Source: Deltaproteobacteria bacterium
GTDB taxonomy: Bacteria; Desulfobacterota; GWC2-55-46; DRQE01
Direction: 5' to 3'
Assembly (NCBI GenBank): GCA_016219165.1
Contig: JACRCB010000172.1
Coordinates: 1-10,256, forward strand
Length of the DNA: 10,256 nucleotides
The translations under genes were made by a program, and so were the position numbers. The notes beneath the pieces are model-generated. The model was not told the origin of the DNA and searched no databases. It saw only the letters and a program-made list of their open reading frames with translations. The stretch's first letter is position 1; each line of letters starts with the position of its first letter. Below, one piece after another: positions 1 to 5,613 of this stretch.

Positions 1-483
1 AGATGTGCCCGCAAGAAATAAAGACCCGTTTCCATCTGTTCTCTGATATCTTGCGAAGCCCCAGAGACTTATAAAAGCAAATGTATTTAAGAAAAGCTCG
101 GTGTTTACCTCGTTAGCCTGCAAAAAAATGGCGTTTGAAGAGAGCGCCCAGAATGATGAACCGACAAGGGCGGTATTTATACCGGAAATATCTTTTAGAA
201 ACAGGAATAGAAACACAAGAGAGAGGAGGGTAAAAAAAATGCCTATAAAAACAACCCCGGACTGCCCGTACCCCCACAATGATTCCGCAAGCATATATGC
301 CCAGTATATACCGGGAGGCTTATGGTCCCACAGGTCTGTATATAGTTTTTCGCCGGCAAGGATACGGTGTGCAATATAACCATATGTTGTCTGGTCCCTC
401 TCCAGCGGTTCCCCGATAGTATGGAGTCTGAGAAAGACCGTTAGCATAACGATGAATATGAACAACGCAAATTTAAAGCGCAT
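1..483 (-). CDS. Glycosyltransferase family 39 / ArnT-like membrane protein, N-terminal part (gene runs off left edge)
   Basis: An open reading frame starts with ATG at 483 and stays open for 161 codons to base 1, so the C-terminus lies outside the window. The protein has a hydrophobic segment at residues 5-18, then a polar loop with ERDQTTY (28-34), AHRILAGEKLY (38-48) and DHKPPGIYW (53-61). More hydrophobic helices follow (about 77-96 and 102-121), then EVNTELFLN (125-133). This is the arrangement of GT-C fold enzymes of the PMT_2/GT39 family, which move sugars from polyprenyl-phosphate donors to acceptors on the outer face of the cytoplasmic membrane. Asp30 matches the family's catalytic acid. 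The usual neighbouring Glu of an ERDE-type motif is Gln31 here, which is slightly unusual. The acceptor cannot be inferred. The gene begins 76 bp after tyrS on the same strand and has no obvious Shine-Dalgarno site. The family call is fairly sure. Confidence 0.82.
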   Translation of the reverse strand, partial: MRFKFALFIFIVMLTVFLRLHTIGEPLERDQTTYGYIAHRILAGEKLYTDLWDHKPPGIYWAYMLAESLWGYGQSGVVFIGIFFTLLSLVFLFLFLKDISGINTALVGSSFWALSSNAIFLQANEVNTELFLNTFAFISLWGFARYQRTDGNGSLFLAGTS

Positions 484-559
484 ATAATAAAAAGTCTTTT
501 TTACTGGTATGTAAAAGCGGAGGTCTTTAGTTTGAATCTCTTCCCCCCCGGATTTCGGG

Positions 560-1738
560 TCATTCAAAAACTATTTTTTTGAACTTTCTGTTGCCAACCT
601 GGATAGATACCGAAGGTGAGGAAATTTCCATCTTTTTATCTGTCACTTTCCTACCGTCAACTTTAACCCCCCCCTGTCCTATAAGACGCATGGCCTCGGA
701 TGAGCTGCTTGCGAGGCCTGTACGTACCATCACCTTGGGGAGCCACCTCTCCGTACCCTTGACCCTCACCTCCTCTATATCCTCCGGGGCCTCTTTTTTT
801 ACAAAAAGCCTATCGAATCCATCACTCGCCTTTTCAGCCTCTGCCTTCCCACAAAAACGCTCGGCCAGTTCAAAGGCGAGCGCTGCCTTTGCGTCCCTCG
901 GGTGCACCTTCCCGTCTCTTATCTCCTTTATGCGTCCCTCGCCTTTATCGCTTAAGAGTTCATAATAGCGGAACATCAGTTCATCGGATATGCTCATCAC
1001 CTTCCCGAATATCTCGGACGGCGGCTCTGTTATGCCGATGTAATTTCCAAGGGATTTGCTCATCTTCTGAACCCCGTCCGTGCCTTCGAGAAGGGGCATT
1101 GTTATTACGACCTGCGGGGGCTGACCGAACTCTTTCTGCAGGGTCCTTCCGACGAGGAGGTTGAATAACTGGTCCGTGCCCCCGAGTTCAACGTCCGCCT
1201 TAAGGACTACCGAATCGTAGCCCTGTATGAGGGGATAGAGGAATTCGTGGATGGAAATCGCATGGCCCTCCTTGTAGCGTTTCGAGAAGTCGTCCCGCTC
1301 CAGCATCCGGGCGACCGTAAAGCGCGCGGCGAGCCCTATGACATCATTCGTCTTCATCCCCTCCATCCAACTGCTGTTGAAGACGACCTCGGTCTTATCC
1401 TTATCGAGGAGCTTGAAGACCTGCTCCTTGTATGTCTCCGCGTTCTTTAAAACCTCTTCCTTTGAGAGGGGTTTGCGGGTCTCGCTCCTGCCTGAGGGGT
1501 CTCCTATCATGCCGGTAAAGTCTCCGATAAGAAGGAGGATATGATGGCCGAGTTTTTGAAAATCCCTGAGTTTATTTATCAATACGGTGTGGCCGAGGTG
1601 AAGGTCCGGGGCCGTGGGGTCGAACCCGGCCTTTATCCTGAGGGGCTTGCCGGTTTGGAGCTTTTTAACAAGTTCCTCCTCGGTTATGAGGTCAATAACG
1701 CCCCTTTTTATGACCTTTAGTTGCTCCTCGATGTTCAT
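560..1738 (-). CDS. tyrS: Tyrosyl-tRNA synthetase
   Basis: This cytosolic class I aminoacyl-tRNA synthetase charges tRNA-Tyr with tyrosine using ATP. The 392-residue protein shows DPTAPDLHLGH (40-50, the HIGH-type signature), the GDFTGMIGDPSGR loop (72-84), the tyrosine pocket region GYDSVVLKADVELGGTDQ (173-190), QKMSKSLGN (224-232, the KMSKS loop) and a C-terminal S4 RNA-binding domain (about 332-380). The PTAPDLHLGH form matches the TyrZ/type 2 branch rather than E. coli TyrS. An in-frame TTG at 1780 would add 14 residues (starting MGCLLFSYLLSYPA), but these do not fit the family and overlap a repeat and promoter elements, so the ATG at 1738 (MNIEEQ) is chosen. There is no good Shine-Dalgarno sequence in front of it. 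A promoter-like sequence ends 8 nt upstream, so the mRNA may be leaderless. Confidence 0.97.
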   Translation of the reverse strand: MNIEEQLKVIKRGVIDLITEEELVKKLQTGKPLRIKAGFDPTAPDLHLGHTVLINKLRDFQKLGHHILLLIGDFTGMIGDPSGRSETRKPLSKEEVLKNAETYKEQVFKLLDKDKTEVVFNSSWMEGMKTNDVIGLAARFTVARMLERDDFSKRYKEGHAISIHEFLYPLIQGYDSVVLKADVELGGTDQLFNLLVGRTLQKEFGQPPQVVITMPLLEGTDGVQKMSKSLGNYIGITEPPSEIFGKVMSISDELMFRYYELLSDKGEGRIKEIRDGKVHPRDAKAALAFELAERFCGKAEAEKASDGFDRLFVKKEAPEDIEEVRVKGTERWLPKVMVRTGLASSSSEAMRLIGQGGVKVDGRKVTDKKMEISSPSVSIQVGNRKFKKIVFE

Positions 1739-1746
1739 GGCGGGAT

Positions 1747-1775
1747 ATGATAGCAGGTAACTAAATAAAAGACAA
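1747..1775 (-). promoter_or_regulatory. Candidate extended -10 promoter of tyrS (possible leaderless transcript)
   Basis: On the minus strand a -35-like TTGTCT (1775-1770) is followed after exactly 17 bp by TATCAT (1752-1747), preceded by TGC as in extended -10 promoters. Only 8 nt separate the -10 box from the tyrS ATG at 1738, so initiation at the usual distance would start the mRNA at or next to the start codon. This agrees with the lack of a Shine-Dalgarno site. It was found by eye and has no experimental support. Confidence 0.5.
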
Positions 1776-1778
1776 CCC

Positions 1779-1815
1779 AATCCCCCCCTTTGTAGAAGGG
1801 GACTGAGAGGGATTT
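1779..1815. repeat. Degenerate CCCCC-type palindromic intergenic repeat
   Basis: The 37-bp stretch begins AATCCCCCC and ends GAGGGATTT, giving terminal inverted arms, with a TTTGTAGAAGGGGAC core that could fold back on the first C run. It resembles a short intergenic repeat I have seen widely in environmental bacterial genomes (AATCCCCC...GGGGGATT). It lies between the divergent tyrS and DUF4258 genes, just upstream of the tyrS -35 box. No second copy is visible in this window. Confidence 0.45.
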
Positions 1816-1832
1816 CTAAAAAACCTCCCCTG

Positions 1833-1841
1833 TGCTATGAT
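1833..1841 (+). promoter_or_regulatory. Candidate extended -10 element for the DUF4258/YgiT pair
   Basis: TGCTATGAT (TGn plus TATGAT) ends 20 bp before the ATG at 1862. The matching -35 region (about TTTCTA) is poor, so the call rests on the extended -10 alone. It would place the promoter between the repeat at 1779-1815 and the gene, divergent from the tyrS promoter. Confidence 0.3.
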
Positions 1842-1861
1842 TGGGGGAAAGCGGAGACTTT

Positions 1862-2149
1862 ATGGCGGTTGAGAGTCTTATATTCAGAGTTCATGCCATC
1901 CAGCGCATGTTCGAACGCGGGATAAGAAAGGAGGACGTCCGCCAGATACTGTTGACAGGCGCGGTGATTGAGGAGTATCATGAAAATGTGCCTTATCCGA
2001 GCCGTCTCGTCCTCGGATGGCGCGGCCAATGGCCTTTGCACGTAGTCGTAGCGGATAACAGGAAGGCCGGGGAGACCATCGTTATTACGGTATACGAACC
2101 AAACCCCGAGGAATGGGAACCTGATTTCAAAAGGAGAAAAAAGACATGA
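1862..2149 (+). CDS. DUF4258 domain protein, putative toxin of a toxin-antitoxin pair
   Basis: The 95-residue protein has the layout of DUF4258: an N-terminal helix with HAIQRMFERGI (11-21), EDVRQILLTGAVIEEY (24-39), then strands around LVLGWRGQWPLHVVVADN (49-66) and a terminal strand TIVITVYEPNPEEW (72-85). DUF4258 is a small family related in shape to RelE/BrnT-like RNases and is often encoded next to YgiT-type zinc-finger proteins, as here. The ATG at 1862 is chosen over the in-frame TTG at 1841 because GGAG (1853-1856) lies 5 nt ahead of it. The stop codon overlaps the next start (ATGA, 2146-2149), implying translational coupling. The order is toxin first, as in mqsRA and higBA. Toxicity is inferred from the family and context; no catalytic residues can be assigned with confidence. 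Confidence 0.85.
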   Translation: MAVESLIFRVHAIQRMFERGIRKEDVRQILLTGAVIEEYHENVPYPSRLVLGWRGQWPLHVVVADNRKAGETIVITVYEPNPEEWEPDFKRRKKT

Positions 2150-2373
2150 AGTGCGTAATCTGCAAACAGGGGGAGACACGCCCGGGCAAGGCAACCGTAA
2201 CACTTGAACGCAACGGCACAACACTCGTTGTCAAGGGCGTTCCAGCAAATGTATGCGCAAACTGCGGCGAGGAGTATGTGGGCGAGGAGATTACCGCGAG
2301 GCTTCTTGATACGGCTGAAGAGGTCGCAAAAAAAGGCGTGCAGGTGGACGTTCGAGAATACGTGGCGGCATGA
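2146..2373 (+). CDS. YgiT-type zinc-finger protein, putative antitoxin
   Basis: The 75-residue protein has two CxxC knuckles, CVIC (3-6) and CANC (37-40), separated by a beta-rich stretch with a conserved G-P pair near 31-33. This is the YgiT/MqsA N-terminal zinc-binding fold, expected to bind one structural zinc. Unlike full MqsA (about 131 residues), it has no C-terminal helix-turn-helix. It ends after a short helix and a DVREYVAA tail, so it may neutralise its partner without repressing the operon by itself, or it may rely on another regulator. It overlaps the DUF4258 gene by 4 bp, and this coupling is the best evidence that the two act as a toxin-antitoxin pair. Partner specificity is inference. 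Confidence 0.87.
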   Translation: MKCVICKQGETRPGKATVTLERNGTTLVVKGVPANVCANCGEEYVGEEITARLLDTAEEVAKKGVQVDVREYVAA

Positions 2374-2378
2374 AATTT

Positions 2379-2396
2379 ATGGGGGAATTCCCCCAT
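2379..2396. promoter_or_regulatory. Perfect 18-bp palindrome ATGGGGGAATTCCCCCAT
   Basis: A perfect inverted repeat with no spacer sits 5 bp after the YgiT stop codon and 24 bp before the next start. With no loop it is better suited to binding a dimeric protein than to forming a stable hairpin. No T run follows it (TATTCTTATATAAGG), so it is not a typical terminator. It could be an operator or a weak attenuator between the pair and the third gene. Confidence 0.4.
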
Positions 2397-2419
2397 ATTC
2401 TTATATAAGGAGGCATGAT

Positions 2420-2638
2420 ATGAATAGATTGTCAGGCAGAGAGAAGTTTAATAGATGCGAACGCAATGGCTATAGCAGTTGTCCCCAATACAACAACCCC
2501 ATTATGAAAGAAGCTATCATGCCGGATATTCCCGAATATCGTGGCGGCAAGCTACCATCCCTTCGTCCTCCATCTCAAGAAGATATAGAAAAGGCCGCGG
2601 TACTGCGTGAAGGGTGCGATTCATTTCGCCCTCAGTAG
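2420..2638 (+). CDS. Small 72-residue protein of unknown function
   Basis: I do not recognise this protein. The start at 2420 is marked by one of the best ribosome binding sites in the window, AAGGAGG (2407-2413), 6 nt before the ATG. The chain has a basic N-terminus (MNRLSGREKFNRCERNG), three cysteines (13, 21 and 66), a central MPDIPEYRGGKLPSLRPPS stretch (34-52) and a predicted short helix (SQEDIEKAAVLREG, 52-65). There is no membrane segment or signal peptide. It follows the YgiT gene by 46 bp on the same strand, separated by a palindrome, so it may be a third member of that cassette. It could also be a decayed fragment of a larger gene. The ribosome binding site and full-length reading frame support translation; function is unknown. 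Confidence 0.5.
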   Translation: MNRLSGREKFNRCERNGYSSCPQYNNPIMKEAIMPDIPEYRGGKLPSLRPPSQEDIEKAAVLREGCDSFRPQ

Positions 2639-2671
2639 AAATTCCCCGGAGCCACCATACTTAATTGCCGT

Positions 2672-2716
2672 TTCCCCCTCACCCCACCCCAACCCTCTCC
2701 CACAAAAGGGAGAGGG
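2672..2716. repeat. Palindromic repeat, family A (CCCTCACCCC ... CCCTCTCCC / GGGAGAGGG)
   Basis: A C-rich arm CCCCCTCACCCC is followed by a perfect 9-bp inverted repeat, CCCTCTCCC (2693-2701) and GGGAGAGGG (2708-2716), with loop ACAAAA. The same outer parts recur at 3079-3140 with a different interior. Such elements are common intergenic repeats in many environmental genomes; function is unknown. Confidence 0.65.
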
Positions 2717-2799
2717 AGAGGAAAAATTCAGGACAAACTTATTTTCGCCCATTATAAACCCGCCACCTTCCCCCGTCAATTCCTTGTTTTGCCTTTGAC

Positions 2800-2994
2800 A
2801 AAAACCCCGGGGCGGGGTGCGAAGGGCTTAAGGAAGTGCGGGTGAGCGAGCGGGGCGGCAGGGAGCGAAGGGCCGAATGGCCCGTAGCGGCCATAAGCAG
2901 GCGAAGCGAACGGGGGAGGGGCAGCTCGCCCTGAGCCACCCCGCCCAAAGCGCCGCAGGGCGTAGCCGCGCGGCGCAACTGTCTTTAAGAACGG
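2800..2994. other. Unexplained GC-rich block with several inverted repeats
   Basis: G+C is about 69% (counted over 2821-3000), against roughly 45-58% in samples of the flanking genes. The plus strand is rich in GCGAAG/GAGCGAG-like words. Small hairpins are visible, such as GGGCC-GAAT-GGCCC (2870-2883) and GCGCCGC ... GCGGCGC (2950-2956 and 2970-2976, 13-nt loop). Minus-strand reading frames exist, but their compositions (Ala, Pro, Arg, Leu) are those of translated repeats. I see no convincing gene, tRNA or rRNA. It may be repetitive or an unrecognised structured RNA. Confidence 0.4.
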
Positions 2995-3050
2995 GATTGC
3001 TTCGGGACTGAAGCCTGCCCCTGCGAAAGCAGGAGCCCCTCGCAATGACA
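2994..3050. repeat. Palindromic repeat, family B (ATTGCTTCG ... CTCGCAATGACA), copy 1
   Basis: Outer arms ATTGC (2996-3000) and GCAAT (3042-3046) enclose an inner hairpin CCTGC-GAAA-GCAGG (3020-3033) with a GNRA-type loop. A second copy with the same outer words and a different inner hairpin lies at 3152-3189. Confidence 0.7.
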
Positions 3051-3078
3051 TATTCTTGCCGGGGCCGGGGTGCATTCC

Positions 3079-3140
3079 CCCCCTCACCCCTGCCCCCGGA
3101 TCGAGTCCGGGGCAGGCTCTCTCCCGCAAGGGGAGAGGGA
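3079..3140. repeat. Palindromic repeat, family A copy 2, with an inserted GC hairpin
   Basis: CCCCTCACCCC is followed by a near-perfect palindrome TGCCCCCGGA-TCGAG-TCCGGGGCA. After it comes the family A hairpin CTCTCCC (3119-3125), GCAAG, GGGAGAG (3131-3137). Compared with the copy at 2672-2716, the inner palindrome sits between the C-rich arm and the terminal hairpin, as if one repeat type had entered another. Confidence 0.6.
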
Positions 3141-3151
3141 GTAATGGGCGG

Positions 3152-3189
3152 AGATTGCTTCGCCCGCCTTAGGCGGGCTCGCAATGACA
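3152..3189. repeat. Palindromic repeat, family B copy 2, abutting the ymdB stop codon
   Basis: ATTGC (3154-3158) and GCAAT (3181-3185) flank a strong inner hairpin GCCCGCC (3162-3168), TTA, GGCGGGC (3172-3178). The element ends 1-2 bp from the ymdB stop codon at 3191-3193. On the ymdB transcript it would form a stable 3' stem-loop without a U tract, which could protect the mRNA end or act as a poor terminator. Confidence 0.7.
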
Positions 3190-3190
3190 A

Positions 3191-3985
3191 TCACCCCACC
3201 CCCTCCTTTATCCTCTTAATCTTTACCGCCCTTCCGCTCTCGGAATCCACCTCTATAAACACCCCCTGGAACTCAACCCCCTCCTCGGCGACCTCGAACC
3301 TCACCGGCACCTGTGTTAAAAACCTTTTTATAATAAGTCCCTTCTCTACGCCTATTACGGAGTCCGTGGGGCCGGTCATGCCCGCGTCCGTTATGTAGGC
3401 GGTGTGCCCATCGAGTATCCTCTCATCCGAAGTCTGCACGTGGGTATGGCTCCCGATGACCGCGCTCACCTTTCCTGCGAGATACCACCCCATGGCCATC
3501 TTCTCCGAGGTCGCCTCGGCGTGCATATCCACGAATATAACGGGTGTTTCCTCTTTTAGCCTCTCTACATTCTCAAGCCCCTTCCTGAAGGGACAGTCCA
3601 GCGCCTCCATAAACACCCTGCCGCAGAGGCTAATGACCCCCACCTTCACACCCGATGGACACTCGAATATAATAGAGCCTTTCCCCGGCGCGTCGGGCGG
3701 GTAGTTTGCCGGCCTTAAAAGCATCGGGGCCCCGGCGATATGGCCTGCCATCTCTTTCTTGTCCCAGATGTGGTTGCCCGAGGTGATGACATCCACATCA
3801 AGGGAAAGGAGTTCATGGTATATTTCAGGGGTTATGCCGAAGCCCCCGGCCGAGTTCTCGCCGTTGGCTATGACAACGTCGGGCTTGAAGCGGGACAGGA
3901 GCGAGGGCATGAGGCTCCGGACCGCGAACCGTCCGGGCCTTCCGATTATATCGCCTATGAAGAGTATCCTGGTTAGATTGGCCAT
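3191..3985 (-). CDS. ymdB: YmdB-family (TIGR00282) metallophosphoesterase
   Basis: This 264-residue protein has the length and motifs of Bacillus YmdB and Deinococcus DR1281: GDIIGRPG (11-18), NGENSAGG (41-48), SGNHIWDKKE (69-78), DMHAEATSEK (153-162) and GSHTHVQTSDE (178-188). By alignment with the family, Asp12, Glu43, Asn44, Asn71, His72, His155, His180 and His182 are the expected dimetal ligands or active-site residues, and all are present. Family members hydrolyse 2',3'-cyclic nucleotides or cAMP-like phosphodiesters and affect biofilm and sporulation programmes in Bacillus; the substrate here is not known. The ATG at 3985 (MANLTRILFIGD) is chosen over the one at 4009 because it has GGGGA just ahead and matches the family start. 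It follows rny by 47 bp, the usual rny-ymdB pairing. Confidence 0.95.
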   Translation of the reverse strand: MANLTRILFIGDIIGRPGRFAVRSLMPSLLSRFKPDVVIANGENSAGGFGITPEIYHELLSLDVDVITSGNHIWDKKEMAGHIAGAPMLLRPANYPPDAPGKGSIIFECPSGVKVGVISLCGRVFMEALDCPFRKGLENVERLKEETPVIFVDMHAEATSEKMAMGWYLAGKVSAVIGSHTHVQTSDERILDGHTAYITDAGMTGPTDSVIGVEKGLIIKRFLTQVPVRFEVAEEGVEFQGVFIEVDSESGRAVKIKRIKEGVG

Positions 3986-4032
3986 TTTCCCCGGATTAGA
4001 GGCTGCCATGCCATGCTGAACGGAATGCCCGC

Positions 4033-5595
4033 CTACCTTGCGTACCCCACGGCCCTTGTCTCCCTTATGACCGTAATCTTGACCTGTCCCGGGTAACTCA
4101 GTTCCTTCTCTATCTTCTTTGCGATGTCCTTGGAGAGGAGCACCGCCATCTCGTCGTTTACGGACGCGCTCTCCACTATCACCCTTACCTCTCTCCCCGC
4201 CTGGAGCGCATAGGACTTATCCACGCCCTTGAAGTCCTTTGCTATCCTTTCGAGGTCTTCGAGGCGTTTTATGTATGACTCGTACATCTCTCTTCTTGCC
4301 CCGGGGCGGGCGGCGGACAGGGTGTCCGCGGCCTGGACCAATATCCCGAATATACTCTCCGGACGGTCGTCGTGATGCTGGGCTACCGCCGCCACAATCT
4401 TGGGGCTTTCGCCGTATTTCTTGGCAAGGTCAGCGCCTATCGCGGCATGGGTCCCCTCGACCTCGTGGTCCACGGCCTTGCCTATGTCATGGAGGAGCCC
4501 CGCCCTTTTTGCGACCTTCGCGGGCAGTTTCAACTCGTCGGCCATAATCCCGCAGATAAACGCCACCTCAAGGGAATGCGTATAGACGTTCTGCGCGTAA
4601 GACGTCCTGAACTTAAGCCTCCCGATTAATTTCTGCAATTCGGGATGTATGCCGTGGAGTCCGGTATCGAATACCGCCCGCTCGCCCGCCTCCTGCATGC
4701 TCTTTTCGACCTCGCCCTCGACCTTCTGGACTATCTCCTCTATCCTCGCGGGGTGTATCCTCCCGTCCAGGACGAGCCGCTCCAACGCAAGCTTTGCAAT
4801 CTCCCTCCTTACCGGGTTATGGCCCGAAAGGATTACGGCCCCCGGGGTGTCGTCTATTATGATGTCTATGCCCGTTATAGCCTCGATTGCGCGGATGTTC
4901 CTGCCTTCTCTCCCTATAATCCTTCCTTTCATCTCGTCATTGGGCAGAGACACAACCGACACGGTATGCTCGGCTACGTATTCGCCGGCGTAGCGCTGGA
5001 TGGCGAGCGCGAGTATCTCCTTGGATTTCATCTCGGCCTCGGCCTTGGTCTCATCCTCTATCCTCTTGACGGTCCTTGCGGCCTCGAGCCGGGCCTCGTT
5101 CTCCATCGTATCGAGGAGCATTTTCTTCGCGTCCTCGGAGGACATGCCCGAAATCTCTTCAATCTTTTTTCTCCTCTCCTCTGCGAGGGTATTCAGGTTT
5201 TTCTCCATATCCTCAAGTTTCTTTTCCTGCTGCGGCAGCGCCCTCTCCCTCCTTACCAGTTCGCCTTCCCTTTTCTCCAAAGCGTCGAACTTCTTATCGA
5301 GGCTTTCTTCCCTCATCTGAAGCCTCTTTTCAAGCGACTGGATTTCCTTTCTCCTCTCCCCTTCTTCTTTCTCGAATTCGATTTTACTCTGATAGAGTTT
5401 GTCTTTGGCCTGTATGGAGGCCTCTTTTATCGTGTTCTCCGCCTCTTTCTTCGCCCCCCCGATTATCCCCTCCGCGACGTTTTTAGCGGCATTTATGCCG
5501 CCCTCAACCGCTTTTTTCCTGATAAGGAAACCCGCTCCCACTCCCACGAGAAGAGACAAAATCGCTATCCCTGCAATCACTATCGCCATATCCAT
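4033..5595 (-). CDS. rny: Ribonuclease Y
   Basis: RNase Y is the membrane-anchored endoribonuclease that starts mRNA decay in many bacteria lacking RNase E as the main decay enzyme. The protein has 520 residues, the same length as the Bacillus enzyme. It has an N-terminal transmembrane helix (about 4-25), a long charged coiled coil (about 40-200), a KH RNA-binding domain with KGRIIGREGRNIR (223-235) and an HD phosphohydrolase domain with YTHSLEVA (338-345), LLHDIGKA (367-374, catalytic His369-Asp370) and AQHHDD (405-410). The start at 5595 has AAAGGAG 8 nt ahead. It begins only 18 bp after the cyclo-ligase gene, so it is clearly in the same operon, and ymdB follows. No defects are seen. Confidence 0.98.
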   Translation of the reverse strand: MDMAIVIAGIAILSLLVGVGAGFLIRKKAVEGGINAAKNVAEGIIGGAKKEAENTIKEASIQAKDKLYQSKIEFEKEEGERRKEIQSLEKRLQMREESLDKKFDALEKREGELVRRERALPQQEKKLEDMEKNLNTLAEERRKKIEEISGMSSEDAKKMLLDTMENEARLEAARTVKRIEDETKAEAEMKSKEILALAIQRYAGEYVAEHTVSVVSLPNDEMKGRIIGREGRNIRAIEAITGIDIIIDDTPGAVILSGHNPVRREIAKLALERLVLDGRIHPARIEEIVQKVEGEVEKSMQEAGERAVFDTGLHGIHPELQKLIGRLKFRTSYAQNVYTHSLEVAFICGIMADELKLPAKVAKRAGLLHDIGKAVDHEVEGTHAAIGADLAKKYGESPKIVAAVAQHHDDRPESIFGILVQAADTLSAARPGARREMYESYIKRLEDLERIAKDFKGVDKSYALQAGREVRVIVESASVNDEMAVLLSKDIAKKIEKELSYPGQVKITVIRETRAVGYAR

Positions 5596-5613
5596 ATCTC
5601 ACGCTCCTTTCTT

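Noticed and set aside
101..379. Plus-strand reading frame over the left end
   Set aside because: It is antisense to the open minus-strand glycosyltransferase frame, whose motifs are clearly those of a real family.
1739..1780. N-terminal extension of TyrRS from TTG at 1780
   Set aside because: The 14 added residues do not fit the family and overlap promoter-like elements; MNIEEQ at 1738 is the normal start.
2672..3189. CRISPR array
   Set aside because: The repeats are palindromic, unequal in length and not separated by uniform spacers; no cas gene is present.
2739..3190. Overlapping minus-strand reading frames of 79-120 residues
   Set aside because: They translate the palindromic repeats and GC-rich block; composition is Ala/Pro/Arg-rich and no domain is visible.
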